A stretch of 64,000 nt of DNA. It comes from Bacteroidota bacterium (lineage in GTDB: Bacteria; Bacteroidota; Bacteroidia; Cytophagales; Cytophagaceae). This document shows positions 43,821-53,409 of the stretch, piece after piece. The first letter of the stretch is position 1, and each line of letters begins with the position of its first letter. Below the pieces are notes generated by a model. It was not told where the DNA came from, ran no database searches, and worked only from the letters and a program-made list of their open reading frames with translations. The stretch spans positions 41,171-105,170 of the forward strand of contig JAEYZG010000040.1 in NCBI GenBank assembly GCA_023428135.1, in the 5' to 3' direction. Position numbers and translations under genes: made by a program.

Positions 43821-44888
43821 TTATTCGGGGAGTCTTTCTGAGTAAAATTTATCCCTTAACCAAAATGCTGCCTGAACAAGGATAATTAGTGCCGGAACTT
43901 CCACTAAGGGGCCAATTACTCCAGTAAAAGCTTCTCCGGAATTTATACCAAAAACACCTATTGAAACAGCTATTGCCAATTCAAAATTATTCCCTGAGGC
44001 GGTAAAAGCTATAGAGGCATTTTGAGAATAATCAGCTCCCATCGCTTTGGCTATTAAAAAGCTTATAAAAAACATTACCGCAAAATAGATCATCAGTGGA
44101 ATTGCAATTCTAACTACATCCATAGGTATTCGAATTATGAGTTCACCTTTGAGACTGAACATTACTATGATTGTAAAAAGCAAAGCTATCAATGTGACAG
44201 GTGATATTTTAGGAATAAATTTTTCCTGATACCATACTTCCCCTTTTAGTTTCAGCAAAATTATCCTGCTTAAAATTCCTGCAAAGAATGGAATTCCTAA
44301 ATATATCAATACAGTTTCTGCTATCGTTCCTAAACCAATATTTACAGCAACTCCTTTAAAACCCAAAAGGGGAGGTAAATAGGAAATGAAAAGCCAAGCG
44401 TAAATGCTGTAGAAGATAATCTGAAATATGCTGTTCAGTGCTACCAAACCAGCAGCATATTCTCTGCTTCCCTCAGCCAATTCATTCCAAACTATAACCA
44501 TGGCAATGCATCTTGCCAGTCCAATCAGAATTAAACCTACCATGTAATGAGGGTAATTATGAAGAAATAATAAGGCAAGAACAAACATCAATATGGGACC
44601 GATTACCCAATTGAGGAGGATGGAAATACCTAAAGCTTTATAATTCTTAAATACCTCTGACATTTGTTCGTACTTAACTTTTGCCAAAGGCGGATACATC
44701 ATTAATATCAGACCAATTGCTAAAGGAACATTGGTTGTTCCTTTTGAAAAGGAATTTATAAATGTTGGAGTTGACGGAATAAAATATCCTAAACAAACTC
44801 CAACTACCATTGCAAGAAATATCCAGAGAGTTAGGTATCTGTCTAAAAAGCTCAATTGCTTTCTTTGTCCGGTGCCGCAATTGTTCAT
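43821..44888 (-). CDS. acr3: Arsenite efflux permease of the ACR3 family
   Basis: 355 residues from ATG 44888 ([20 protein letters not shown]); the frame is open to 45056 but that would overlap the arsenate reductase gene and add a non-homologous extension. Ten membrane helices. The conserved '[16 protein letters not shown]' in TM4 has the essential Cys of ACR3, and '[18 protein letters not shown]' and '[19 protein letters not shown]' match ACR3 helices. It exports arsenite (and antimonite) in exchange for protons. Starts 1 bp after the stop of the arsenate reductase gene, so it is the last gene of the ars operon. Confidence 0.93.
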   Translation of the reverse strand: MNNCGTGQRKQLSFLDRYLTLWIFLAMVVGVCLGYFIPSTPTFINSFSKGTTNVPLAIGLILMMYPPLAKVKYEQMSEVFKNYKALGISILLNWVIGPILMFVLALLFLHNYPHYMVGLILIGLARCIAMVIVWNELAEGSREYAAGLVALNSIFQIIFYSIYAWLFISYLPPLLGFKGVAVNIGLGTIAETVLIYLGIPFFAGILSRIILLKLKGEVWYQEKFIPKISPVTLIALLFTIIVMFSLKGELIIRIPMDVVRIAIPLMIYFAVMFFISFLIAKAMGADYSQNASIAFTASGNNFELAIAVSIGVFGINSGEAFTGVIGPLVEVPALIILVQAAFWLRDKFYSERLPE

Positions 44889-44889
44889 T

Positions 44890-45510
44890 TTAAGAAGGTT
44901 TAACTTTTGAAAATACATATAAACATTCTGTCGCAATCTGTTTACATCTTTCAACATATTTTTCATCTTGCTGGGGCGTGCCATCAAATGCTTTTGGGTC
45001 ATTATAAGGACAGGATATCCGTAATTCGGTTCCGGGTATAAAAGGACAATTTCCATCAGCTTCAGTGCAGGTCATGATAGCGCATAAATCTTGTTTAGGA
45101 ATGGTACTGTCTCCATATGTTTTAGAGAAGCAGGAAACAGGAGATTGTTTTTCACCATAATAAACATTGTATAAAGGATTTTGAGATTTTTCTTCTTTAG
45201 AAACCTCAAAGCCAGCATCCTGAATAGCTTTGATGGCATTTGGATTGAATGCAGTTGTTTCCGTTCCAGCCGAATATGTATTGATGTCCTTTATTCCATA
45301 ATAAGCGGCAGCAGTTTTTCCCCATATTTGTCCAAGATGACTTCTTCTTGAGTTGTGAGTACACACGTAAATAAGTTCCGTTGTTTTCCCTTCATCTTGT
45401 TTGCTTTGAATAAATAAGGCTATTTTTTCCAGCGTCTTTTTTCTTTCTTCTGGAATAGTATCAAAAGTCTTGATGGCATCTTCAATGTAATTTTTGATTT
45501 TGGGGAGCAT
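44890..45510 (-). CDS. arsC: Arsenate reductase of low-molecular-weight phosphatase type
   Basis: 206 residues. The phosphatase P-loop is '[14 protein letters not shown]' (C50, R56: CX5R), with extra Cys in 'PVSCFSKTY' (about 127), '[19 protein letters not shown]' and the general acid Asp in the '[12 protein letters not shown]' region. The N-terminal 45 residues are an added helix. It reduces arsenate to arsenite through Cys relay, probably with thioredoxin. Co-transcribed with acr3 downstream and the GNAT gene upstream (75 bp). Confidence 0.88.
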   Translation of the reverse strand: MLPKIKNYIEDAIKTFDTIPEERKKTLEKIALFIQSKQDEGKTTELIYVCTHNSRRSHLGQIWGKTAAAYYGIKDINTYSAGTETTAFNPNAIKAIQDAGFEVSKEEKSQNPLYNVYYGEKQSPVSCFSKTYGDSTIPKQDLCAIMTCTEADGNCPFIPGTELRISCPYNDPKAFDGTPQQDEKYVERCKQIATECLYVFSKVKPS

Positions 45511-45584
45511 TTAAAGCAAAAGTTTTAATAGTTAAAGTATGGTAATTGAATTTTCAATATTATAAGATTATTGTTGAGACTCTT

Positions 45585-46022
45585 TTATGAGGCTATAGTT
45601 TTATACATACATATAGCTTCGGAAGGGCATAAATACTTGAATTCAGAAGTTTTTTTGATAAGCTCAGGTATAATATTTCTGTCAATAACTTCAAAATCTT
45701 CTCGGGCAAAATACTTTGATGCCGTGGTAGTGAGCAGATATAACTGTGTTATTCCTTTTTGCAAGGCATAACTATTCAGTTGACTTATCAGGTTTTTTCC
45801 GATTCTCTGATTTCTGTAACGCTCATCAACTGCAAAGGAACGAAGTAAACCAATGGTTGAGTAATCCTCGAGTCCTATGCAACCAACAACCATATCTTCG
45901 ACTTTTGCTACAACGAAATGATGAATATTAATTTTAATATCATCAGTTGGCAAAGTAGCCTGGTTTAAAAGATTTAAAATCGCTTTCCAATCTTCATTTA
46001 TCGCCAATGAATAAGAGATCAT
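45585..46022 (-). CDS. GNAT N-acetyltransferase of the ars operon (ArsN-like)
   Basis: 145 residues. The acetyl-CoA site is 'RSFAVDERYRNQRIGKNLIS' (Q/RxxG.G/A type) preceded by 'MVVGCIGLEDYSTIGLL' and followed by 'LYLLTTTASKYFAREDFEVI', as in ArsN and related aminoacyl/amine acetyltransferases. ArsN proteins N-acetylate and detoxify arsenical or phosphinothricin-like compounds; the position between arsC and arsM supports that role. The frame from ATG 46022 gives the usual length. Confidence 0.8.
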   Translation of the reverse strand: MISYSLAINEDWKAILNLLNQATLPTDDIKINIHHFVVAKVEDMVVGCIGLEDYSTIGLLRSFAVDERYRNQRIGKNLISQLNSYALQKGITQLYLLTTTASKYFAREDFEVIDRNIIPELIKKTSEFKYLCPSEAICMYKTIAS

Positions 46023-46129
46023 ATTTATTTCATGTTGAATTGTATAAAAAGAGCGCTTTGTTTAACTCCTAAAACCTCCTCCATTAGGAGAAGGATTTTA
46101 AGAATTAAAATATGCTGCATGGAGCTATA

Positions 46130-46975
46130 TCAACAACACTTGGCTTCTGGTTTACAGCCGCACTCTGTTTCTGGTCTTTCTGCATAAACTGTTATGCTGA
46201 AAATGCCAGACCCATTTGATTTGAATTCATTTAGTTGATCTTGACTAAGGTAATTCAGAAGAATTTCATCTGGAATAATAATCTGTTTTTCTTTTTGAAC
46301 TGTGATGTTGGAAAATCCTGAATCCGATAGTATTTCTAAATAATCTCCTTTCTTAATTGCGCCGGAAACACAGCCTGCATACATCTCTGCTTCTTTCTTA
46401 ATGGCATCTGGTAGTTCACCTTTCAGAACAATATCAGAAATACTAAAATGCCCGTTAGGCTTAAGTATGCGGAAGACTTCATCAAAAGCTTTTTTCTTGT
46501 CCGGAACAAGGTTCATGACGCAGTTGCTTACAACAACATCAGCTCTTTTGGAAGATAAGGGAATATCTTCTATATCACCCAATCTGAACTGTACATTTTT
46601 GAATCCTAATTTCTCCGCGTTGGCTCTGGCTCTCTGAATCATAGCTTCTGTCATATCTATGCCTATGATTTCTCCTTCTTCTCCTGCAATTGATCTTGCG
46701 ACAAAGCAATCATTTCCTGCTCCTGAACCTAAATCTACAACCGTGTCGCCCTTTTTGATCTTTGCAAACTCTGTAGGGAGTCCGCAACCAAGTCCGAGGT
46801 CTGCATCAGGATTATATCCTTCGAGGTTAGTGTAGTCTTCGCTCATAATTGTATAAGTGCCGGTGCCACAACTTCCTGCACCGCAACAGCTGGTTTCGTT
46901 GTGCTCTTTAGACTGACCAGCAATAGTTGAGTATGTTTCTCTTACTATTTCTTTTAGTTTATTATTGTTTTCCAT
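46130..46975 (-). CDS. arsM: Arsenite S-adenosylmethionine methyltransferase
   Basis: 281 residues. SAM motif 'VVDLGSGAGNDCFVA' (about 78), followed by 'GIDMTEAMIQRARANAEKLG' and the post-I/II segment 'GDIEDIPLSSKRADVVVSNC'. Arsenic-binding cysteines are in 'LGLGCGLPTEF' (about 62), 'SNCVMNL' (about 155) and 'MYAGCVSGAI' (about 202), the set needed for As(III) binding; the N-terminus has CCGAGSC and the C-terminus 'CGCKPEAKCC'. It methylates arsenite to volatile methylarsenicals. Lies between arsR and the GNAT gene, with its own ArsR-type operator upstream. Confidence 0.92.
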   Translation of the reverse strand: MENNNKLKEIVRETYSTIAGQSKEHNETSCCGAGSCGTGTYTIMSEDYTNLEGYNPDADLGLGCGLPTEFAKIKKGDTVVDLGSGAGNDCFVARSIAGEEGEIIGIDMTEAMIQRARANAEKLGFKNVQFRLGDIEDIPLSSKRADVVVSNCVMNLVPDKKKAFDEVFRILKPNGHFSISDIVLKGELPDAIKKEAEMYAGCVSGAIKKGDYLEILSDSGFSNITVQKEKQIIIPDEILLNYLSQDQLNEFKSNGSGIFSITVYAERPETECGCKPEAKCC

Positions 46976-46994
46976 ATAATTGGTGTTTATTGTT

Positions 46995-47015
46995 ACAATG
47001 TAATATTGCGATAAT
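46995..47015 (-). promoter_or_regulatory. ArsR-type operator before arsM
   Basis: ACAATGTAATATTGCGATAA then T on the plus strand differs at only three positions from the site at 47384-47404. Palindromic core around AATATT, located just upstream of arsM between arsR and arsM. Confidence 0.6.
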
Positions 47016-47031
47016 TTAAATCAAAAATTTT

Positions 47032-47358
47032 TCAACAACACTCAAAGCCCTTGTATGAGCTGAACAGATTGATAAATACGTCTTTAGCCTCGCTCCAGAC
47101 CTTTTCATCAATGCAATAGCAAACACTGTTGCCTTCAATCTCTCCTTTTATAAGGCCTACTTCTTTCAATGCTTTTAAATGTTGTGATACTGTAGCCTGG
47201 GAAAGGGGGAGTTCCTCTACCAGATCTCCGCAGATGCAGGTATTCTTTTTTAATAAATACTCCAGGATGGCAATACGGGCAGGATGACCGATAGCTTTCG
47301 CTAGGCTTGCCATTCTGTTTTGTTTATCATTGAAGTTATCTGTTTTGGTAATTCCCAT
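47032..47358 (-). CDS. arsR: ArsR/SmtB-family arsenical-responsive repressor
   Basis: 108 residues. Winged helix '[20 protein letters not shown]' followed by '[17 protein letters not shown]'. The metal-binding '[13 protein letters not shown]' (Cys at about 41 and 43) corresponds to ELCVCDL of ArsR, and there is a Cys pair at the C-terminus ('GFECC') that may bind As(III) too. It represses the operon in the absence of arsenite. First gene of the operon arsR-arsM-GNAT-arsC-acr3. Confidence 0.92.
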   Translation of the reverse strand: MGITKTDNFNDKQNRMASLAKAIGHPARIAILEYLLKKNTCICGDLVEELPLSQATVSQHLKALKEVGLIKGEIEGNSVCYCIDEKVWSEAKDVFINLFSSYKGFECC

Positions 47359-47383
47359 AATGAAGATAGGATTGTTAATTATA

Positions 47384-47404
47384 ATAATGCAATATTACGA
47401 TAAT
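47384..47404 (-). promoter_or_regulatory. ArsR-type operator and promoter of the ars operon
   Basis: ATAATGCAATATTACGATAA then T, an imperfect palindrome centred on AATATT. Read on the minus strand it includes TAATATTG, one mismatch from the -7 box, with TTTGC about 18 bp before it as -33, so the operator overlaps the promoter of arsR, as expected for repression. The rest of 47405-47725 shows no gene. Confidence 0.6.
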
Positions 47405-47725
47405 TGCTTTGTGATGCAAAATGTTTTTGAAAAGATTTTTTAAATAACTGATTTTGATGCGTTAGCTGGTTGAAATCCATTGGGCAATCTACTAGAGGAT
47501 AAGGTAATACATCCTTCAACGCAAAGTGCCCCATTTCCAGCTCTTTGGTTTATAAAACAAAGAGCCAAAGTAACTCCTCTTTCAAAACATCATAACTATT
47601 AAATAGTTATCCTAAATAAGTAAGGAGGAAATATAGATAATTGAATCAAAGGAGAATTATGCCTTAATTTTATCATCTACAGCTCTTGTGAAAGTGTAAT
47701 AAAATTAAAGATGAATTAAAATGTA

Positions 47726-50725
47726 ATGAAGTTAAAGTATCAGTTAATTCTCTTATTTTTATTTATAATCATAACGATTACTTCTACAATCAGCATTCTA
47801 TTTTATAAAAGCCAGAAAACTGTCTTACGGACCTATATTGAAAATCATTTAAGGTCAATTTCCGAATCAAAAAAACTTAGGATAAAATCCATTATTACAT
47901 CCCGCAAAGAGCTCATAAAATTATCTGCGGGCAATCCCCTTATAGAAGTTGGGTTATATAATTACCTTAATGATCCGAATAAAGAACATCGCTCAGAAAT
48001 TTCTCAGATATTAAGAAGTTATAGGCGTACTATCGAAAGCTTTACTGACGGTTACGTATTGTCCACAGACGGAAAAATTATTACTTCTACAGATTCCACA
48101 GCAATAGGAAAGAACTGGTTCACTAAGGAGATTTTCAGAATACCGGTTTCGGGAAACATTTTTTTCGGCGACTTTCACTATGACAAGGAGAACCAACTGA
48201 ATGCCTTTTTATCTTCTCCCATCTACTTTGAGGATAAAATTATTGGAGTGATTATCATGTCGCGAAGTGCTGAAAGCATTCTCTCTTTAAGCACTGTTTA
48301 TACAGGAATGGGGCGTTTTGGAGAAACCTATTTGGGGAAGCAATACGGGGATTCCATCGTGTATCTCACACCATTGCGATTTGATCCAAATGCGGCGTTA
48401 AAAAGGTCTTTCCCTGCCAATGATTCTTCCACTTCCATGGGGAAAATTATAAATGCAAAGAGGGATACTTTGCTTCGGATTAAAGATTACGATGGAAACG
48501 ATGTACTGGCTGCATTAACTTATTTTCCGGAAACCGGATGGGGGATGGTAACGGAGTTTGGCTATAAGGAAGCAATGGTTCCGGTTGTTTTATTGAGAAA
48601 CCGCTTGCTCTTATTTAATGGGGTTGTGATCCTTCTTTCCACTGTCTTTGCTTATCTTCTTGGAAGCGCCTTTGTGAAGCCTATTGAAGAACTTACCTCC
48701 AATGCCAATAAATTTTCAGAAGGAGATTTTTCTCAACTATCCAATGTCAGATCCAATAATGAGATTGGCGTTTTAGCACATTCCTTCAATGTAATGGCCA
48801 AAAGACTACAAAAGAAGATCGCGAAATCAGATACGATGTTTTCTACAGTATTTAATTCGGTGGAACAAGGAATTATTTTATTTAAAGTAATAAGAGATTC
48901 TCCTGATCAGATTAAAGATTTTGAATTTGTCCTTGTAAATCGTTGGGCTGAAATTTTGATTGACCGGACAAGGGGGGAACTTATTGGAAAAAGATGGGCA
49001 GAAGAATATCCTCATGTGAAGGAATTAGGGTTATTCGATATGCAGGTAAAAGTCGCTGATACAGGGGAGACAATGACTACAGATTATTTTTATGGATTTC
49101 AGGGGCTCAATAAATGGTTTAAGAACAGAGTTATAAAAATAAGTGATGAAGAACTGCTTGTTACATTTGATGATATCTCGCAACAAAAAGAAGCCAATCT
49201 TCAGATTGAAGATCTTCAGTCAATATTCCTGGAATCTCAGTCTCTGGGTAAAATAGGAAGTTATGAATGGAATTTTCTGGATAAAAAACTGACGTTAACT
49301 CCAGCTATGTCTGAAATACTGTGTTATGCTATTAAAGATGTTGCGGATATATCAATGGAAAAGCATCCTTTTGAAGCGGTCATTCATCCTGATGATAAGG
49401 AAAAAGCCAACCAGACGATCAGGAGAGCAATTTATGACCATAATCTTTACAATGTAGAATATACCATTTTATGTCCTGGCAATATAATTAAATATGTATG
49501 GTCAAGGGGAAAGGTGTTTTATGATAACCAGGATAGACCAATTAAAATGATAGGTACTGTTCTCGATATTACCGAATGGAAGAGAAGCAAGCATGAAATT
49601 CAGAAAAGAGAACTTCTATTAAGCTTTGCAGAGGAAATGGCTAACATAGGAAGTTACGAATTCGATATTGAGAATGGAAAAACGACCTGGTCGGATCAAT
49701 TATACAAGATGTATGGTTATGAACCTAATGAATTTGAGCTTACGGAAGAAAATCTTTTAAGGGTTGTTCACCCTGATGATAAAGAATATTTTAAAAGAAT
49801 ATTTGACGAGAGGATCTTTCAGGAGAATGCATTTGATTACCAGTTTACCTGTGTCAGGAAAGATGGTTCTGTTGGTGTAAGTTATGGAAAAGCCACAGTA
49901 TTTAGAAATGAAAATAACCAGGTAACTAGGGTCACAGGATTTATTCAGGACATCACAGAAAGAGTAATGATGGTGGAGCAATTGAGAAATCTTAATGCGG
50001 AACTTGAAAGTCGCGTGAATGAGAGAACGAAGGAATTATCTGTTATCATTGATAATTTGAAGATTTTGAATGACTCACTGGATAACTATGCTTATATTAT
50101 ATCTCATGACCTCAAAGCTCCGCTTACAGTCATTGAAGGGCTGGTGCCTTTTATTAAAGAGGATTGTAAGGCCAGACCTTTTGATGAGGAAGGAATAAAA
50201 ATGCTGGATATGGTGGGTGATAAGGTTGAGGATATGAAAAACATTATAGAAAATGTTTTGAGAACAGCAAAAATGCAAAAGCAAATCAAAGAGCCTATCA
50301 ATCTTTTTCATCTTTGTCAGGATGTGCTGACTACATTAAATCCTCCATCTCGTTTTCATATTGATATTCCGGATACTTTGCCAATAGTGAATTACAACAG
50401 AACATCGCTTAAGCAAATTCTTCAGAACCTGGTCGGTAATGCTATCAAATATATGGACAAAAAGAATCCTGTTATTAAAATCGAATCGGTAGAAAGGGAT
50501 AATTACTATCAGGTTGCTGTCAGAGATAATGGTTTGGGAGTATCAAAAGAAAAGTTGCCCAAAATATTTGAGAGATTTGAAATAGCACATAGCAAAGAGA
50601 ACATAGAAAGCCATGGCCTTGGTCTTTCAATTGTAAAGCAGCTTGTAGAGGCAAACGGCGGAAGAGTATGGGTGGAAAGCGAACTAGGAAAGGGAAGTGG
50701 TTTTTATTTTACTATACCCAAATAG
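47726..50725 (+). CDS. Membrane sensor histidine kinase with dCache, HAMP and multiple PAS domains
   Basis: 999 residues. TM1 about 5-27, a periplasmic dCache-like sensor (about 30-285, 'YSVLSTDGKIITSTDSTAIG'-type segment), TM2 about 288-312, HAMP ('FVKPIEELTSNANKFSEGDF', about 313-365), three PAS units (about 370-490, 505-630, 640-755), coiled coil to 785, then HisKA with 'YIISHDLKAPL' (H794 phosphorylation site) and the HATPase with N box 'QNLVGNAIKYMDKK', G1 'DNGLGVSKEKLPKIFERF' and G2 'SHGLGLSIVKQLVEANG'. All boxes intact. No response regulator is adjacent, so its partner is encoded elsewhere. Ligand unknown. Confidence 0.92.
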   Translation: MKLKYQLILLFLFIIITITSTISILFYKSQKTVLRTYIENHLRSISESKKLRIKSIITSRKELIKLSAGNPLIEVGLYNYLNDPNKEHRSEISQILRSYRRTIESFTDGYVLSTDGKIITSTDSTAIGKNWFTKEIFRIPVSGNIFFGDFHYDKENQLNAFLSSPIYFEDKIIGVIIMSRSAESILSLSTVYTGMGRFGETYLGKQYGDSIVYLTPLRFDPNAALKRSFPANDSSTSMGKIINAKRDTLLRIKDYDGNDVLAALTYFPETGWGMVTEFGYKEAMVPVVLLRNRLLLFNGVVILLSTVFAYLLGSAFVKPIEELTSNANKFSEGDFSQLSNVRSNNEIGVLAHSFNVMAKRLQKKIAKSDTMFSTVFNSVEQGIILFKVIRDSPDQIKDFEFVLVNRWAEILIDRTRGELIGKRWAEEYPHVKELGLFDMQVKVADTGETMTTDYFYGFQGLNKWFKNRVIKISDEELLVTFDDISQQKEANLQIEDLQSIFLESQSLGKIGSYEWNFLDKKLTLTPAMSEILCYAIKDVADISMEKHPFEAVIHPDDKEKANQTIRRAIYDHNLYNVEYTILCPGNIIKYVWSRGKVFYDNQDRPIKMIGTVLDITEWKRSKHEIQKRELLLSFAEEMANIGSYEFDIENGKTTWSDQLYKMYGYEPNEFELTEENLLRVVHPDDKEYFKRIFDERIFQENAFDYQFTCVRKDGSVGVSYGKATVFRNENNQVTRVTGFIQDITERVMMVEQLRNLNAELESRVNERTKELSVIIDNLKILNDSLDNYAYIISHDLKAPLTVIEGLVPFIKEDCKARPFDEEGIKMLDMVGDKVEDMKNIIENVLRTAKMQKQIKEPINLFHLCQDVLTTLNPPSRFHIDIPDTLPIVNYNRTSLKQILQNLVGNAIKYMDKKNPVIKIESVERDNYYQVAVRDNGLGVSKEKLPKIFERFEIAHSKENIESHGLGLSIVKQLVEANGGRVWVESELGKGSGFYFTIPK

Positions 50726-50883
50726 GTTACAGGTGTTGAAGTTAAATTGGCTATAACATAACCTGAATGGAATAGCAATACAATCACTATTCTCGAAATC
50801 CTCAATGCATTCGTTGACTATTGCAGACTGAAGTCAGGAATTCAGCAAAAGGGCTTTTTTACCTTCGTTCCATTTTTTACACC

Positions 50884-50891
50884 TATCTTTG
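50884..50891 (+). promoter_or_regulatory. Putative -7 box (TATCTTTG) of rlmF
   Basis: TATCTTTG lies 17 bp before the rlmF ATG; no clear -33 TTG at the standard distance. Confidence 0.4.
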
Positions 50892-50908
50892 CAATCTGAA
50901 TACATCAA

Positions 50909-51859
50909 ATGAAACCAAGACCGATTGTCGAAAAAAACAATTTACATCCCAGAAATTTACATCGATTGGGGTACAATTTTAAAGAGTTAATTGCTGTTTG
51001 TTCTGAGCTTCAAAACTTTGTAATGATCAATGAACATGAAATTGAAACCATAGATTTTAGTAATCCTCAAGCAGTAAAAGCTCTTAATAAAGCTTTGTTA
51101 ATGGCCTGTTACTACATTAAATACTGGGATATTCCGGAAAGCTATCTTTGTCCGCCCATTCCCGGCAGAGTCGATTATATTCATTACATGGCCGATTTAT
51201 TGGCTTCCAATAACAACGGAGTTATTCCTCAAGGTAAAAATGTTCAAGTACTGGACATCGGTACTGGAGCCAATTGTATTTACCCTATATTAGGAAATGC
51301 CGTTTATGACTGGTCTTTTGTCGGAACTGATATCGATGAAAAAGCTATCCGAAATTGTGAAAAGATCATTAAAAATAACCCTCAATTGGTAGATGCGATT
51401 AGTTTGCAGCAGCAACCTAAATCTCGTTTTATTTTTAAGAACATCATTACACCTGAGGATAGATTTTCACTTACAACGTGTAACCCACCATTTCACAATT
51501 CAGCAGAAGATGCACGTAAAAGCGCACTTCGAAAAAATACAAATTTGAAACTGAACATCAATAAGACCGACAAAGTGGCTTTAAACTTTGGAGGGCAAAA
51601 TGCTGAATTATGGTGTGAAGGAGGTGAATTTGGTTTCATAACACAAATGATCTTCGAAAGTGTCAATTATCCAATGCAATGCCTTTGGTTTACTACATTG
51701 GTTTCCAAAAAAGAAAACCTGTCTGGTCTGTATAAAATTCTCAGCAAAGTAAATTGTGCGGAAGTTAAAACCATTGAAATGTCACAAGGTCAAAAAAGTA
51801 GTCGGATCCTGGCTTGGACATTCCAGTCAAAAGCCCAACAGAAAAGCTGGAAGTTTTAA
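50909..51859 (+). CDS. rlmF: 23S rRNA (adenine-1618-N6)-methyltransferase
   Basis: 316 residues. The start 'NLHPRNLHRLGYNFKELIAV' is the RlmF N-terminal signature (LHPRNxHxxxYDF..L), followed by 'VLDIGTGANCIYPILG' (SAM motif I), 'VGTDIDEKAIRNCEKIIKNN' and the catalytic NPPF ('TTCNPPFHNSAEDA', about 193). RlmF transfers a methyl group from SAM to N6 of A1618 in 23S rRNA. Full length, intact, monocistronic. Confidence 0.95.
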   Translation: MKPRPIVEKNNLHPRNLHRLGYNFKELIAVCSELQNFVMINEHEIETIDFSNPQAVKALNKALLMACYYIKYWDIPESYLCPPIPGRVDYIHYMADLLASNNNGVIPQGKNVQVLDIGTGANCIYPILGNAVYDWSFVGTDIDEKAIRNCEKIIKNNPQLVDAISLQQQPKSRFIFKNIITPEDRFSLTTCNPPFHNSAEDARKSALRKNTNLKLNINKTDKVALNFGGQNAELWCEGGEFGFITQMIFESVNYPMQCLWFTTLVSKKENLSGLYKILSKVNCAEVKTIEMSQGQKSSRILAWTFQSKAQQKSWKF

Positions 51860-52208
51860 ATGAGGTGTTGAGTTTACTGTTATTTTGAATTTACAACCTT
51901 ATTAAGGTACTTGAGGTTTAAAATTTACCAGGACTTATACTTTTTTGAATGATTTTAGACTTTATTGGTTGAATTTTTACCCTCTTTATCAACAAATCAC
52001 ATTTTTTTGTGAAATTCTACGTAAATATTTTAAGTAAAATTACTTAGTTTTTGTTTTTTTTTTACTTATGTTTGTTACGTATTAATCAAATTCAATAAAA
52101 CCTATCATTTAAATTTAAGATCTTCTCGTGAGATTACTGGTGATGAGTAAGTTGAATTTGACGACAGTAGAAAAAATAGTATTGAGTTGAACCTAAATCT
52201 ATAAAGAG
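51860..52208. other. AT-rich spacer before the FNT channel gene
   Basis: No gene. TATGTTTG at 52067-52074 could be a -7 box, with a TTG only 13 bp upstream, too short for the standard rule. Confidence 0.35.
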
Positions 52209-53102
52209 ATGAGAGAACACATCGAAATTTCAAATTCGTCTTATTTGTCACCTTCTGAGTTTGTTAAGAAAATGGTGGATGCCGGACAATCAAAAGTTTT
52301 AATGTCAACAAGAGATACCTTAATACGTGCTTTCATGGCAGGCGGATTGTTGGCTTTAGGGGCAGTATTTGCCGTCTCTGTTACTCAGCAAACAGGATAT
52401 CCCGTATTGGGAGCACTCCTTTTTCCTATGGGATTTTGCACCCTTTATCTTTTAGGTTATGATCTTCTTACCGGAGTATTTGTGTTGTCTCCTCTGGCTC
52501 TGATAGACAAGCGTGAAGGTGTGACAATCGAAGGTGTTCTAAGAAACTGGGGGTTGGTTTTTCTGGGCAATTTCCTAGGTGCATTAACGGTTGCAGTCAT
52601 GATGTCTATTGTATTTACTTATGGCTTTACTGATGATCCGAGTCCGATAGGAAAGGTTATTGCCGGAATAGGTGAGGCCAGGACATTGGGTTACAAAGAA
52701 CACGGTGCGGCAGGAATGCTTACATTATTTATCAGAGGGATTCTTTGTAACTGGATGGTTTCTACAGGTGTTGTAGGAGCAATGGTTTCAACTTCTGTGG
52801 GAGGTAAAGTAATTGCTATGTGGATGCCTATCACCCTCTTTTTCGGAATGGCTTTCGAGCATTCTGTGGTAAATATGTTTTTGTTTCCTTCTGCTTTAAT
52901 GATGGGTGGAGAATTTTCAGCTATGGATTATCTGGTATGGAATGAAATACCAACTGTATTGGGAAACCTTGTTGGTGGAATCACATTTACCGGTCTTACA
53001 TTGTATTCTACACACATCAAAACTGCCCCTAAGCGTAAGGTTAAAAAGGCGGTTAAGATTGTGAGCAATGAAGTAGAGGAAGAGTCTTTAGTTATCAGCT
53101 AA
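52209..53102 (+). CDS. Formate/nitrite transporter family channel (FocA/NirC-like)
   Basis: 297 residues, six membrane helices. Family landmarks: 'LIRAFMAGGLLALGAVFAVS' (TM1), 'LFPMGFCTLYLLGYDLLTGV' (omega-loop region), 'NWGLVFLGNFLGALTVAVMM', 'RGILCNWMVSTGVVGAMV' and 'FEHSVVNMFLFPSALMM' with the central His in 'FEHSVVNM' that controls pore chemistry. It should form a pentamer conducting formate, nitrite or hydrosulfide. A putative SD-like AAAGAGATG precedes. No nitrite or formate metabolism genes are adjacent, so the ion is open. Terminator-like hairpin at 53159. Confidence 0.92.
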   Translation: MREHIEISNSSYLSPSEFVKKMVDAGQSKVLMSTRDTLIRAFMAGGLLALGAVFAVSVTQQTGYPVLGALLFPMGFCTLYLLGYDLLTGVFVLSPLALIDKREGVTIEGVLRNWGLVFLGNFLGALTVAVMMSIVFTYGFTDDPSPIGKVIAGIGEARTLGYKEHGAAGMLTLFIRGILCNWMVSTGVVGAMVSTSVGGKVIAMWMPITLFFGMAFEHSVVNMFLFPSALMMGGEFSAMDYLVWNEIPTVLGNLVGGITFTGLTLYSTHIKTAPKRKVKKAVKIVSNEVEEESLVIS

Positions 53103-53158
53103 GAAAGAAGTAACGGGTTATTGTTTTGTTTATAAAGGATTATCAGAGTTCTTTTTCT

Positions 53159-53198
53159 GTGGCCTGTCACCTGAAGTCGGTGACAGGCCACTTTGTTT
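53159..53198 (+). terminator. GTGGCCTGTCACC terminator of the FNT gene
   Basis: Perfect 13-bp stem GTGGCCTGTCACC/GGTGACAGGCCAC (53159-53171, 53179-53191) with a 7-nt loop followed by TTTGTTTTT; 57 bp after the stop codon. Same hairpin family as at 43589. Confidence 0.75.
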
Positions 53199-53364
53199 TT
53201 AGTAATTAACATGGAGAGTTTCTGTCGTGAACATTCATGGTGTTGAAGGACCTTGGATGACGGAATAATCTTTTTTTGTCATCGTGAGTCAGCGAACGAT
53301 ATGATAGTGGACCTATTCAGTATTTAAACTAAAAACTGTAAACCTATTTTAGGACGAGGCAAGA

Positions 53365-53409
53365 TTTTAAATCCTGTTAATCCTTTAATCCAATTAATCC
53401 CGATTTAGT
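53365..53409. repeat. Family A repeat overlapping the 3' end of the copB gene
   Basis: AATCCTGTTAATCCTTTAAT then CCAATTAATCCCGATTTA (inverted orientation). The last codons and stop (TAA at 53394-53396 complement) of the copper ATPase are inside this copy. Confidence 0.7.

Noticed and set aside
44889..45056. N-terminal extension of the ACR3 gene
   Set aside because: Overlaps the arsC gene by more than 160 bp and has no ACR3 similarity; ATG 44888 gives the normal family start.
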